In this document: positions 1-19,062 of the stretch, piece by piece
Layout: each line of letters opens with the position of its first letter
How positions within the stretch are numbered: the first letter of the stretch is position 1
Origin: Anas platyrhynchos
Lineage: Eukaryota > Chordata > Aves > Anseriformes > Anatidae
Reading direction: 5' to 3'
Length of the DNA: 64,000 nucleotides
Assembly (NCBI RefSeq): GCF_047663525.1
Contig: NC_092612.1
Span: forward strand, 3,071,501-3,135,500
Made by a program: the position numbers and the translations under genes
The notes under the pieces: model-generated
Database searches by the model: none
What the model was told of the DNA's origin: nothing
Seen by the model: the letters and a program-made list of their open reading frames with translations, nothing else

Positions 1-7281
<7,281 letters not shown>

Positions 7282-8872
7282 GCCGCCGGTGCCGCCGGTG
7301 CGGAGCGGAGCGCGGCGGGGCGGAGTGGCGCGAGCGGGGAGGGGCCGGCGCTGGCGGCGAGGAGGAAACAAAGAGCCGTCAATCACGGACGCGCATCCCG
7401 GGGACCCCGGCGGGCGCTCCGCCGCGGCGGGCCGGCCGCAGCCCCGCCAAGCGGAGAGCAGCGGGGCGGGGCGGGGCGGGGCGCGGTGCACCGGGACCGG
7501 CCGGCGGCAGGGCCCGGAGCTGCGGGAGACCCCCGGGCACCTCGGCGCTGCCCGCCCCTGCACGGCTCCCGCTCACAGAAATTGAGTGTGGCAGGCGCCG
7601 GTTCACCGGGAGGTCAGGCAGTCTGGGGCCGCCTCGCTGAGAGCCGGAGCGGCCCCGGCAGCGCCGGAGCGCCCGGCCCGGGAGAGACGGGCACCGGGAG
7701 CCGCGGGGACAGCGCGGGGGACGGGGGGTGGCCGAGGAGGAGCCGCTTGGCCAAGGGTGCCTCGCGGTGGGGTCCCAGCCCCCGGGGCCAGGCGGCGCCC
7801 CCCGGGCAGCGGAGCCTCCGGGGCCGGCCCCGCTCCCCTGGCCGGAGAGGAGCGAGCGGAGCCAGGCCACCTGGAGCCGGCTCAGCGGCATAAATCAGCC
7901 TCAGGAACCGGCCCAAGCCTCCGGAGCAAAATAATGAGCTCATCCGAGAAGCTCCTTCACCTCTGCCCTGGGCTGGGAGCGGGAGCCCTGGGGACGCCGC
8001 AGGAGCCTCGACGGCCGAGCCCGACGGCAGCGGGGCGCGGAGCTCGGGGTGCGTCCAAGCCCCGGGACCGGCGCTGCTCAGCCCCGGGGGCCGCCTGCGC
8101 CCTCAGGCCTCAGCCTCCCGGAGGGCTCGGGCAGAGCCCGGGGCACTCGGCCAGGCTGCAGCTGGAGGCCGCGGGGAGCGGAGCCGCGCAGCCGGGAGGC
8201 CGGGGCGGGCCCGGCGGCGGAGCAGCCCCGGCAGCTGGCCCGGCAGCTCCCGCTGAGCGCCGGCCAAGGCGGAGGAGCAGCGCGGCTCCCCGGCCGTGTT
8301 TACGGCTGTTTCCCCCGCCTCCATAACAACGGGCCGGGCCGAGCCGAGCCCCGGGGGCCGCCCCAGCCCCGCTCCCCCCTCATCAGCCGCTCCGGTGCAC
8401 GCCAGGGCGGCCGGGGCCACACGGCTGCCTCCCGCTTTCCCCCTCCCGTCCGGTGTGTGCCCGCTCCCCCCCGGGTTTTTATCTATTTTATTTTATTTTA
8501 TTTTATTTTATTTTATTTTATTTTATTTTATTTTATTTTATTTTATTTTATTTTATTTTATTTTATTTTATTTTAATTATTTAATTTATTTTCCCATAGC
8601 AACGCGCTGGAGCGGCCGGTAACGGACCGCTGTGTGTGTCGGGGGGGGGGGGGGCTCGGCTCCGCTCCGTGGTGCTCGGTACCGGGCTCCGCGCATCCCC
8701 CGGCCGCGGAGGGGATCCCGGGCGCTGCGGGAGCTGCCCCGACGGCGCGGCCCCGGGAGCCGCCGCCGGTAGCGGAGCCTCCACCGCCGCCGCCGCCGGT
8801 GCCGCCGGGCCCGCCCCGAGGTGGCGGCGGGCGGAGCCGCCCCCCCCGTGTGGTTCCGGGTCGGGCGGGAAG
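7282..8872. promoter_or_regulatory. Divergent THBS3/MTX1 promoter interval (CpG-rich)
   Basis: The interval between the THBS3 and MTX1 start codons is very GC- and CpG-rich, and the CpG richness runs into THBS3 intron 1 (about 6000-7180). No TATA box was seen near either start. Two near-matches to the RFX X-box lie at about 8320-8333 and 8590-8603. A YY1-like site (AAGATGGCGGC) overlaps the MTX1 start codon at about 8870-8880. In mammals the same two genes are divergent neighbours. Transcription start sites cannot be placed from sequence alone. Confidence 0.7.
8484..8575. repeat. (TTTTA)n microsatellite
   Basis: About 18 tandem TTTTA units inside an otherwise GC-rich divergent promoter interval. 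A long G run follows at about 8640-8653. Such A/T pentamer arrays often derive from poly(A) tails; no attached retroelement body is visible. The array lies 300-400 bases upstream of the MTX1 start codon, so length variation could alter promoter spacing. Confidence 0.95.
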
Positions 8873-11800
8873 ATGGCGGCGCCCATGGAGCTGTTCTGCT
8901 GGGCAGGGGGCTGGGGGCTGCCCTCGGTGGATCCCGACTGCCTGGCCGTGCTGGTGAGCGGCGGCGGGGCCGGTGTGTGCCCGGTGTGCGCCTCCCGGCC
9001 GGGCCCCCCCCTCCCGTCCCGTCCCCTCTCCTCTCTTGCAGACGTACGCGCGGTTCACGGGAGCGCCGCTGAAGGTGCACCGGGTCAGCAGCCCCTGGAG
9101 GAGCCCCTCCGGTAAGGGTCCGCACCGGGGCACCAAGCCCCGCCGCACCCCCCTCCCCACTGCACCCCCTGCCCCATTGCACCCCCACTGACCCATCACA
9201 CAGCCCTGCTCCGCTGCACCCCCACCCCACTGCGCCCCCCACCCCATTGCATCCCCCGTCCAGTTGCATGGCCCCCATCGCAGGACTGTACCCCAGTTCA
9301 CGCCCCCTGCCCCACTGCACCTCCCCTTGCCCCATTACTCGCCCCCCCCAGCGCACTCCTGTCCCATCACGCAGCTTTCATCCCCTTATCTGCCCCCCTC
9401 ACATTGTCCAAGCCCCCTACCCCCGTGTGTGTGCCCTCACCCCCATCCTGCACACCCCTCGCTCTATGTGGGGGCCCTGCACCCCCCAGGGACCCCCCCA
9501 GCCCCTCATCACCGGTTGCAGGGGGACGCCCTGCAGCCACCCCTCTCCCTGCCCTCAGGGCGCCTGCCTGCGCTGAAGACGCGGGATGAGGGCACCATCT
9601 CCAAAACGCAGCAAATCATAACGCACCTCAGGAAGCAGGTAGGGGACGGCGACGGGCACCCCCCCGGGTGCTGCAGGGGGGCCGGAGCGCCTGCTGGGAT
9701 GGAGGGAGCTGGAGCTGGAGCAGCAGCAGCGAGGGCATCCCCGGGGATGGGGCCAGGGCTCAGCTCCCTGCTCTGGAGGCAGCGCGGTGCGAAGCAGTGC
9801 GAGCTTTGCCCTGGGGACCCAGCCCGGCTGTCCCCGTGGTGGTGTTTGTTCTGGGGGCAGGCACGACCCCATCTCGAGCCTCGTGCATCTTGGGCAAGGT
9901 GGGCGCTGTCCCCTCCATGGTCTGTGCTCCAGCGCGGCTGTGAGCAGGGAGCAGACCTGCGGGGCCCGTGGGACACCCTGAGCTGCCCGCTCCCAGCTCT
10001 TCCCTTTGGGCCTGGAAGTCAAGACAAACCTTAACTCTCCTAGCGCTGGGTCTGGACACGGGGGGGTAGAGCTCAGAGGGGGCACAGCACCAGATCCTGC
10101 CCGCTCCGCTCCTGGGGTTGGCCGGGTGTCCACCTGGGTAACCTCCCAACCTCCCAGCTCACCGAGCAGCGAGAGCAGAGCTGGGTTCAGAGCAGGGCTG
10201 GGTTCAGAGCAGGGCTGGCCCTGCTGCCCGGTCCCTCTGCACGCAGGCACTCGCTTTGTCACGGTCCCCCGAGGTTGTAGGATGGCTGCTTCCCTGCCAG
10301 CTCAGCCCCGTTTCCTTTCCTCCCCAGAAATACAACGCTGACTACGACCTCTCGGCCACGCAAGGAGCAGACACGCTGGCTTTCGTGTCCCTGCTAGAAG
10401 AGAAGCTGCTGCCAGTGCTGGTGAGTCTCAGCGTGGCCGTGGGGAACATCTCAGGGGTGCCTGCGTGCGCGGGGCACGGGCTGTCCTTGTGCCACCGCCA
10501 TCGGCTGTGCCGGCTCTGGCACTCCCCGGGGCATCGGCACGGGTTGTCCTCTGCTGCAGATCCACACGTTCTGGGTGGATGCGAAGAACTATGTGGAGCA
10601 CACGCGGAAGTGGTACGCCGAGACCATCCCCTTCCCGCTCAACTTCTTCCTGCCCAACTGCATGCACAAGCAGCACGTGGAGCGGCTGCAGCTCATGTGG
10701 GGAGACGGCTACATGGAGGATGAGGAGAAGCTGGAGAAGGAGGTAAGGGGATGTGTGGGAAGGAGCTGCCCAGCTCCAAACACCGCAGCTCCTCAGGGGT
10801 TGCCCGGAGGGATCACGCAAGGCTGAAATCTCAGCCTGGGACCTGGGGTTCCCAGCCTGAGCACCCCCTCCCCATCGCTGTGACACTGTGACACTCTGCA
10901 GCCCTGGCTCTGTCTTCATTCTCCAGCTGTACCGGGATGCTCGGGAATGCCTGACACTCCTGTCCCAGCGCCTTGGCTCCCAGAAGTTTTTCTTCGGAGA
11001 CTCGTACGTGGCTACAGGGGGAACGTACTGCGGGGACTGCAAGCCCCCTGCATGCAGGCAGGACCAAGCCCCCGCGGCTCACGGGGAAGCCGTAGCCCAC
11101 AAATGTTACTCTGGGGAGTTGGACAGGCTGGAGGGGATGGAGCGACACGGGCAGGAACGATGCGAGAGCTTGTGGGATTTGCCACCAGCCTCAGCATCGC
11201 TTTTCCCCGGCTGCTGAGCACTTGTTGGAGCCAGCAAGGCTGCTCAGAGACAGGACTGTCCTGCATCCCGTGCCCCTGCCCTGTCCCCACTGCTGGGACT
11301 GGGAGCAGGGAGCTCTCCTGGCACGGAGGAGCTACCTGCTGTCCCCAGGAGCACGGCGGGGTGGCACAGAAGGCTGGGGGTGGCCGCATCTTGGTGGCTT
11401 CGGGTGGGGATGGGGGAGGGAGGGCCCATGACCCAGTGGCGGATCTCTGTTCCCCAGGCCCGCTTCCCTCGATGCCTTTGTGTTCAGCCGCCTGGCGCCG
11501 CTCCTGAAAGCGAAGCTGCCCAACGGGAAACTGCAGCAGCACCTGAAGTCCCTGCAGAACCTGTGCAACTACTGCACCTCCATCCTCAGCCTCTACTTCC
11601 CCTGGGACGGAGGTGAGACGCACCCCCAGCCTCACGCTGCACCTTTGGGGTGCCCCCCTCAAAAAAAAAAAAATCACCACGAAACCCAACACTGGTGCCC
11701 TGCTGCGCTCTGTTCCCCCCAGGTGACCTCCCGGCCAGTGCCCCGCGGGTTGGGGGTGCCGAGGGTGGCGACACGGAGGAGGACCCCCACAAGCGGCGCA

Positions 11801-11949
11801 ACCAGCTGCTGTCGGTGCTGGTGGGGCTGGTGGCCATGCTGGGCTACGCCTTCCTGAGCGGCATCGTCTCCATCCAGCGCGGCGCCGTGGGGCCGGCTGG
11901 CCGCCAGCCCATCGCCCTGGAGGAGGAAGAGGAGGAGGAGGAGGAGTGA
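8873..11949 (+). CDS. MTX1: Metaxin 1, mitochondrial outer-membrane import component
   Basis: Component of the mitochondrial outer-membrane sorting and assembly (SAM) machinery; it works with metaxin 2 and SAM50 in beta-barrel protein insertion. Exons: 8873-8953, 9042-9111, 9559-9638, 10328-10420, 10560-10742, 10927-11003, 11458-11612, 11723-11949. Frames join cleanly to 321 residues, close to the canonical human isoform. The N-terminus [10 protein letters not shown] and the glutathione-S-transferase-like body ([38 protein letters not shown]) match the family. A C-terminal hydrophobic segment ([17 protein letters not shown], about residues 273-289) is the tail anchor. The protein ends in an uninterrupted run of ten glutamates encoded by a GAG/GAA tract. 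It is divergent from THBS3 and convergent with the glucocerebrosidase array. Exon 6 uses a GTACGT donor, chosen because it alone restores the conserved GDSPASLDAF join. Confidence 0.97.
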
Positions 11950-12097
11950 GGAAGAGCGGCCGCGCTCAGAGCTGTGATTATGTACTCGTCCGGCCACTCG
12001 AACTGACTGTTTTGACGCCGGTGGCCTCGCAGCGTTGCTCCCTGCAGGTGTGCTGCTCTGCGTCCCAGCAGAAATTACAGCCCTCGCCCGCCGCACC

Positions 12098-12103
12098 AAT
12101 AAA
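12098..12103 (+). terminator. MTX1: MTX1 polyadenylation signal
   Basis: An AATAAA lies about 150 bases after the MTX1 stop codon. It gives a short 3' untranslated region. Confidence 0.85.
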
Positions 12104-13835
12104 CCTCACTCTCTCCACCCGCGCTCTCCCGTCCTCCCTGTGGCCTCTCATGGTTGCAGGGCTGGCCGCCTTTCCCTTTCCCCTTCTCCCAGGTGCCCAG
12201 GCTGGGGGCACCAATGTGCTGCTCCATGGGTGCTCCAATCCTGTCTGCGCCCCCCCCAAATCCTTCCCTTACCCCCAGGAGGGCTGCGGGATCTACAGCA
12301 CTGGGGGACGTGGCGAAGAGGGAAAACCGTGGGTCCTCAAGGTCCTGCATCTGCTTAGCACCTCTGTTTGCATCTGTGGCGGTGCTGGGAGCATCTCCCT
12401 CCCCCAGCAGTCATGGGGCTGAGCCCTCTGCCTCTTGCCCTCGCAGCTCCCCTGCCCCGTGGCTGCGCAGACAGAGCCCCATGGCACTGCTGCCCCCCTC
12501 CTGCTGTGCCACAGCGTGCCTGGGGACAGCCCCCGGCCAGCTGCGTCCTGGACAGTGCAGCAGAAAGCAGCAGCGCAGGAGCCCAGGCTGTCAGCAGGAC
12601 GTATCCCCGGCCCGGCAGGGCACGAGCTCTCCCCTCGCTGCTGGAGGGCCGCCCGCCAGCCCGGCTCACCGCAGCGGCGCGCGTGGGGCGGCGAGCAGCC
12701 CCCGGGCCTGCGGCTGCAGCAGGAATTCCTCCAAGGATGACAGCTCTGTTTGCATTCCTCCACGCCTGCCAGGAATGGGGAGTTCCTTGCAGCTGGCACT
12801 GCCAAAAAGCACGTAGTGCGGCGAACGGCGCTCCGCAAGCCCTGCAAGACCCAGGGCTGGGATGGGGAGGGGGCTTCTGTCCCCGCACTGAGCGGAGCTG
12901 CCGCTCTCGACAGGGGCTGCCCGGCCTCAGGGCTCAGCACCCGGCCCTGGGGGCAAGCAGGGCCGTCAGCGATGCTGTGGTTTCCCCCAGCTGCCGTCAG
13001 TTTACGAGGGTGTAAATGGAAAAGCGGTGTCTGGCCAGGCTCGCGCACGCGTGTGCCCGCTGCCAGGCGGCACACAGCCCTCGCTTGTTCGGCTGCGCGC
13101 TGGGGCTGCCACCCTGGCTCCAGGTGCCCCCTGGGGTGGTGGGGGGACGGGGATGGGTTCTGCACCCTGGGAACACAGCCCCACGGCACACGGGGTCCCG
13201 GTGCAAAGGTCCTGCGCCGGGCATGGGTTTGCAGGCCGGGGGCCCCCGGGTTTGCACCGGGGCCAGGAGAGGAGCCAGGGTGTGAATGGTTTCCCTCACC
13301 CGCGTGGCGGCCGTGGAGCCTCCGGTTCGAGGGGCCCTGCCGGGAGGGGAATGACTCAACGCAGCTCCCCCCGGCCCCGCTCCCCCCATAACGTCACTCG
13401 GGAAGTATGCGCCCGACGCTCCAGTTTCCCATTAGCAGAGGGGTTTATGGCTGCTCCAGCAGCACAAACCGCAGCGAGCAGCCTCCTGCTCCTGCCAGCA
13501 GGAGAAACTGGGGCTGCTGACGTCAGGCCCTGCTGAATCCCAGCGGCCGAGCCCAGCTGCCACCGTCCCCAGGCCCCCGCTGGCTTCAGGCTGCAGCTCT
13601 GCCACCAGGACGCTGCACGTGGGCAGGGGAGGGGAGCGATGTCCCCAAGTCCCCCCGGGCACAGCCTTCGTGGGGCTGCCTCCCAGCAAGGTCACGGCTT
13701 GGGGGGGAGCAGTGGGGGGTCTGGGGGGCCTGTGGGTACGGCCACTTCCACACCTGCCTCCTCACCCAGCTCCAGCACCGTGAGGAGGTGGCAAGGGAGG
13801 GCAGAGGACGCGCAGGCGAGGTTGTAGAAAACCTC
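12104..13835. other. Intergenic, MTX1 to GBA paralogue A (convergent ends)
   Basis: No gene recognised. The open frames here have no family resemblance. The stretch does hold regulatory-looking motifs: GGAATG/CATTCC TEAD-type sites around 12721-12779, an AP-1 site TGACTCA at 13352-13358, a CRE half-site near 13391, a full CRE TGACGTCA at 13518-13525, and a CACGTG at 13616-13621. It may be an enhancer, but this is inference. Confidence 0.5.
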
Positions 13836-13841
13836 TTTATT
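13836..13841 (-). terminator. GBA1: GBA paralogue A polyadenylation signal
   Basis: AATAAA on the minus strand about 155 bases downstream of the paralogue A stop codon. It is part of an AT-rich patch in GC-rich surroundings, typical of a 3' end. Confidence 0.8.
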
Positions 13842-13996
13842 TTATGAAAACATCTAGAAAACAGCAGGCGTTGTGGCCTGTGGATCGGTCAGGTCCCCTG
13901 GGGTGGTGCCGGGCTACAGGGGACCGTCCTTGAGCCCCCAGGGGGGTGAAGCAGCCCCCCAGCAGCACTGCTGGCACCGGGACCACCGCAGCCATA

Positions 13997-16543
13997 CTAG
14001 GCCGGCTGCTTCCACAGGAACGTCTGGATGGAGTCGCTGGGAGCTGTGGCCTCAATGAAGCCGACCCTGGGGTCTGAGATCCCAAAGGAGACATCCATGG
14101 GGGACCTGGGGGGGATGCGAGGAGGGAAGCAGGTCAGAGGAGGTGGTTGGACTGTGGGGTCAGGGCGCAGGGCCGAGCCACTCACCGGTTCAGGACCACC
14201 AGGACCACGGCGCCGTCGGGGCGCAGGAAAGCCGTGTGCTCCAGTTCACACCTGCGGCACTTCTTGGAGACAGCCAGCCCCACGCGCTGCGAGCCCTCAG
14301 GGATGAACTTGCTGCAGGGACAAGCAGGGGCTGGACGTGGCACCCAGGAGCGCTGCTGGGTCCCCTTGCCGGCCACCCCCAGCCCCAACCCACCTGAAGT
14401 GCCCCATGTGGTAGAACATGGGCTGCTTGTAGAAGACGTCCTTGCTGCTGTCCACGATGACGGGGCTGTCCACGTAGTTCTTGCTCCAGTTGGGGCCCCC
14501 CTGAAGGTCCAGCGCCAGGTTCCAGTCTGTCCAGCCCGTAACGTAGTTGTTGAGGTCCTGCGGGAGTGGTCGCGGTGCTGAGCCGCACACAGCCGAGGGG
14601 GGCAGTGCGTCCCGCGGGCCCACCCAACCCTACCGTGAGGATGCTGTGGCTGTACTTGCTCCCGCGGTCCCAGCCGCCAAGCACCACCCGGGGCTCCCAG
14701 AAGTAGGAGCCAGTGGAGGCCTCCGTAGAGAGGAGGAAGTAATTGGGGAAGAGGTGGTGGGTGATGGAGAGGGTGAGGTCGATGGGCGCCAGGAAGTCCA
14801 GGTACCAGTGGATGCCGATGCCGCTGATGTAGCTGGCGGCCACGGGGTCTTTGAGAACCTGGGAGGAGAAAAGAGCAAGGCCCTGAGAGCCGCCGTGGGG
14901 CAGGGCAAAGCTGCTGTGGGGCAGGGCAGAGCCGCTGTGGGGCCTCACCACTTGAGCCCAGTAGGGCAGCATCACGCGCTGGTCATCCAGGATGATGAGC
15001 TGGACGTGGCGGTGGGAGCTGTTGGCCAGCGCAGGGCCCAGGTCCTGCGCGATGAAATCCCGCTGGTGCTCCGGGGAGAAGCCCAAGCACTGGAAGGGGT
15101 AGAAGACGATCTCGCCGGCCGTGGGCTCGTTCCCTGCTGTCACAGCCCAGAAGGTCAGGTTGTGCTTGGCGTATTCATCCAGGAACCTGGGCACAGGAGC
15201 AGCAAGGTGAGCGGCCTCATCACAGCAGCACCAGCCTGGCTCTGGGGGGCAGCCCCCAGTGCCCTTTGGGGTCCCTTGGCTGCTCACCGGATGAAGTATT
15301 TGGCCCAGGCCTTGTGGTACTTGTCCCCTGGGTTTCCCTTTAGTGTCCCCCTCCCCGTCATGGCACCGTTTGTCTTCATCCAGACTGGGGATGTCCAGGG
15401 GCTGGCGTACAGTGACAGGGGACGCTTGGCTACTGCCTGGGCAGCCTGGAGGATCGGGATCTGGGGACAACACAGAGATGGCAGCAAGTTCTCCCGGGTC
15501 TGTGCCATCTCCAGCACCACAAGTGTCAGGGTGAGCCCTCTCCTTCCCCCTGCCCTAGGGAGCCACCTTCCCCAGGCCACCCGTCCCACCCCAGCCCCAG
15601 CCCCAGCACTTCAGGCTTGCCCACCCCGTGGCTGCCCCCCATCCACGGGACTCACCTTCATCCGCGTGTCCTCCTCCGTCAGGTTGAAGTGCTTCAGCTC
15701 AAAGTCACCCTCCGCGTCAGCATAGGTGTAGAGACGCACAGAGAAATCGGTGCTGGCCATGGGGACGCGCACGAGGTTGTACTCAATGCCTGGGGAAGGA
15801 GCGGGGGGTGATGGGGGTCCCTGGGAGGCATTTGGGGGGGTGCAACCCCCCAGTCCCTCAGCTGCTCTCCAAAACCAAGGCCAGGCACCCAGTGCTCTTG
15901 CCCTGCCCCGTGCTCACCTTCCTCAGAGAAATAGGAGCGGAGCAGATGGCTCTGAGCCTCCTTGGACAGGGACTGGATGTTTATGGCAGCTGAGTCCGTG
16001 ACGGAGCCTCCAAAGCCCTTCACCTTCTGGTAGCGCTGCGCCGTGTCCAGAGTGAGGTGGAAATCTGCGGGGATGAGCAGCATCACGGCCACAGCGTGGG
16101 GACGGGGACTCCATCCCTGGGGATGCGGCACCGCGTCCGCAGCCGGGGCAGGTACCTGGGGTCTCTGCATTGCTCTGGAAGCTCCCCTCGCTGCGCTCCA
16201 GCCGCTTGCCGGCCTTGCTGCTCTCGTACTTGACGTAGGTGCCCGGGGCCGGCAGCACCACGGGGTCCAGCGTGTCGCAGTACGCGGCGCTGCAGGCACA
16301 CACCAGCGAGCCGTGCCCGAAGTCCTTGGCATTACAGGGCCGGCCGCCTGCAGCGGGAGGAGAGGGGCAGGCAGAGGTCTGCCACAGACCTTCCCCTGCC
16401 AGGAAGGAGCTCCTCCGGCCCCCAGCTCACCCCTTCTGCCCTGCACCCCCCTTGGGGACACAGCCCGGCCACTCACCTGCCACGGGCGGTGCTGCCTGCA
16501 GCAGCAGGAGCCAGCCCAGGACGCTGGCACACCCAGGCCACAT
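13997..16543 (-). CDS. GBA1: Lysosomal glucosylceramidase paralogue A
   Basis: GH30-family acid beta-glucosidase, expected to cleave glucosylceramide in the lysosome. Coding exons 5' to 3': 16477-16543, 16156-16347, 15918-16064, 15656-15789, 15288-15460, 14949-15186, 14634-14858, 14394-14557, 14186-14311, 13997-14105; 524 residues, all frames joining. Exon 1 encodes a signal peptide ([15 protein letters not shown]). The acid/base Glu lies in TAGNEPTAG (codon 15126-15128) and the nucleophile in LLSTEAS (14721-14723). YPFQCLGF and GWTDWNLAL, which line the human active site, are kept. Odd points: human CNAT is CSAA, so the first N-glycosylation sequon is gone; the residue equivalent to human mature Asn370 is Asp; Cys342 is Ser; the C-terminus is LWKQPA rather than LWRRQ. 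A 5' untranslated exon is likely upstream but not placed. It is nearest to MTX1, convergent with it. Confidence 0.94.
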
Positions 16544-18834
16544 GGCGCCTCCGCTGCCGTGGGACTCGGACAGATGCGATCAGCGAGCTCTGGGGCTGGG
16601 AGCAGGGCGGTGGATGTCAGCGAGCGGCTCCTCTGCCCCATCCCTGGCCCAGCACTCGCCCTCCCTCTTGCCTCACTGGCAGCGTGCTGCTCCCACAGGG
16701 CTGTCACCCATGGGTGTCTCCAGCCACACTGCGGCCCAGAGCATGCGCAGCCCAGCCAGAGGTGCAGCCCCCAGCATGTGCCGCCCTCTGCCCGGCATTC
16801 TGGCCCTGCCAGCCGCCCACGCTGGCAGCAGCCGGTGTGTCGGATCACTCCCGTCCTCGCCTTCCTCCCTCCCCTCTCACAGTGCCTCCTCCCCGCGTTG
16901 TGTGACCCTCAGCTGTGCTGTGCCCCAGCAGGACAGGGGGGCTAGCACATGCTGAGGCCCCACAGGACCGGCTCTGGATGTGTCCCCAGTGCCTCCTGAG
17001 CCACGGTCAGGAGCAAACAGCTCTGTGCTTGCACCCCAGAGTGTGGCAGCCAGGGCTTGCCCAGCCAGAGAGGTTTGGGGATGGAGCCCACAGCACGGGG
17101 GGGTCCCACGTTTCCCTGCCCTCTGCAGCTGCTCCCACCCTGCCTTGTCCACCCTGCGCTGCTGGGCAAGGAGCATCCCAAAGGAAACACAGGATCAGCC
17201 ACCCCTGTGCCTCCCTGCGCTGCTGCCACCAGGACAGGGGGAAGCAAGGTTTGGGACAGTGCCACCACGAGACCCTGCGGGACAGGGACCGGGGCCAGGA
17301 GGGTTCTCGTGCACCCATCATCTGCCGGCAGTGACAGACCGACACGGTGCTCACAGCCTCAGCCTGGTCCCAGGTCCTTGGCCAACCCCATCCCTACTGT
17401 CTGAAAAAAAACCATTCCAGATCCAGGCTACTCACCTGCCCCCAGAAATCCTTCTCTTGCCGTGTCTCTGCTCGGGAGCAGGGCGGCAAGGCAGCAGGAC
17501 CTGCTCTCTGGGCTGCAGCCGGGTAGGAGGCAACAGCTTCTGGCTGAGCAGGAAAGGTGAGTCCCAGCAGAAAGGACGGCCCATGGGATTTGGGTGCGTT
17601 TGAAGAGGAGCCCGAGGAGGGTTTTGCAACACCGCGCCAATGAGAGCTTTCAACACTTCCCTGCAGCGTTTGCAAAGTTCTCCCAAAACCTGTCCCAGCA
17701 TCTGCAGGGCAGCCAGGGAGGGGGACGGCACTGCCCACCTGCACCTCTCCGCAGCAGCTCCCCCTTATGCCTTGGTCATTCTGGCCACATCTCCCCAGGC
17801 AGACACCTTCCCCTGGCCCTGACGTGGTTCTCTCCGTGTCTTCTGTGCCACAGACGCAGGCAGGAACCGTCTCTAACAAGTGCTGTGGCCGAGACCCACG
17901 TCCCACTCATGGGTCCACCAGCCAGCTTTCCCCATGTGGCAGCCGTGTGGCTGCAGGGCACCCCTGGGACCATCCGAAAGCAGCAGGAGCCATCACACCA
18001 CCCCTCGCCGCCCCTCCTTGTGGGTGCTGCCGGGGGCCCCAGGCTCTGCCCCGTGCTCCCCCCACTCGCCCCTGCCATGGGGTCGCATCCCCCGATGCCA
18101 GCCCCTGCCCGCAGCAGCGCTGGGTGGAGCGGGCTGCAGCGCTGCATCGACCGCATCGCGGGCTGCGGAACAAGCCCAGACAGCGCACCTTCTAATTTAG
18201 GATCCTTCCTAATTGCCAGCACCTGCCCATCAAGAGAAACAGGATGGGGGCAGCACTTGCCCTGTGCCAGCCCCGCTCCCCCCCAGGCTCCCCCCTGCAA
18301 GGTCCCCAGGGCAAATCCCGCAGCCTGCGCCCCTCGCAGCCATGGCACAGCGCCTGGGACGGCACGGCCCTCGCCTCCTCCATCGGCACACGGGGAGGAA
18401 GGCAAGGCACCAGCCTGCGGCAGCCGTGCTTGCAGCTGGCAAGGGAGCACCAAGGCTGGCTGCAGGGGCTGTGCCGAAGTGCTGCAGCACACGCGTGTGC
18501 TTCAAGCACGGCAAACAGCAGCTGCAGGGCTCCAGACATGCCCGTGTGTGCCTCCTCTGCATGGCAGAGCTTTAGTTTAAATTAGGAAGGGAAGGAATTC
18601 CAGCTGCGGTTTGGGTCAGCGCTACCCAGAAGCATCGACAGAAGAGCAGGACGGGCAGAAGTGCCCTGTGAAAAGGGCTGAGAACCAGCCAGGTGCTGTC
18701 TTCATGTCGAGCTCCAACAAGACAGCTGTTAAACCTCTTTTTTTTTTTTTTTTTTTTTCCTCCAACATCAGCAACTCCGCAGCTTACACACAAGTGGAAT
18801 TTGCTAAGGAGCTCTCTGGCTTTCTAATTCCTGG

Positions 18835-19062
18835 ACTTCAAAGATACTGGTAACCTTCCCAAAGACTGGAGCAAGCAAAAACTGTAACTGGTATTTAAAA
18901 AGAGTAAACAGGATGGTCAGGTAATTGTAGCCTGTCAGCTTGATTTCAGACAGAGCCAGAATAGAGGGGAGTCTGTCATGAGGCTCCATTAGCTGAGGAT
19001 TACTGGAGATGGCAGGCGGTGTGAATTTATGGAAGAGATGGTATCAAATTAATCTGGCTGCC
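18835..19062 (+). repeat. Decayed LINE reverse-transcriptase-like fragment (tentative)
   Basis: On the plus strand, words resembling non-LTR reverse-transcriptase coding sequence occur in order: AAAGACTGGAGCAAGC (DWS), GGTAATTGTAGCCTGTCAGC (GNYRPVS with one base lost) and TTATGGAAGAGATGGTATCA. The frame is broken several times. The segment is AT-richer than its surroundings and lies between a T tract and an A tract. It may be an old CR1-type fragment; recognised only from short words. Confidence 0.4.
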
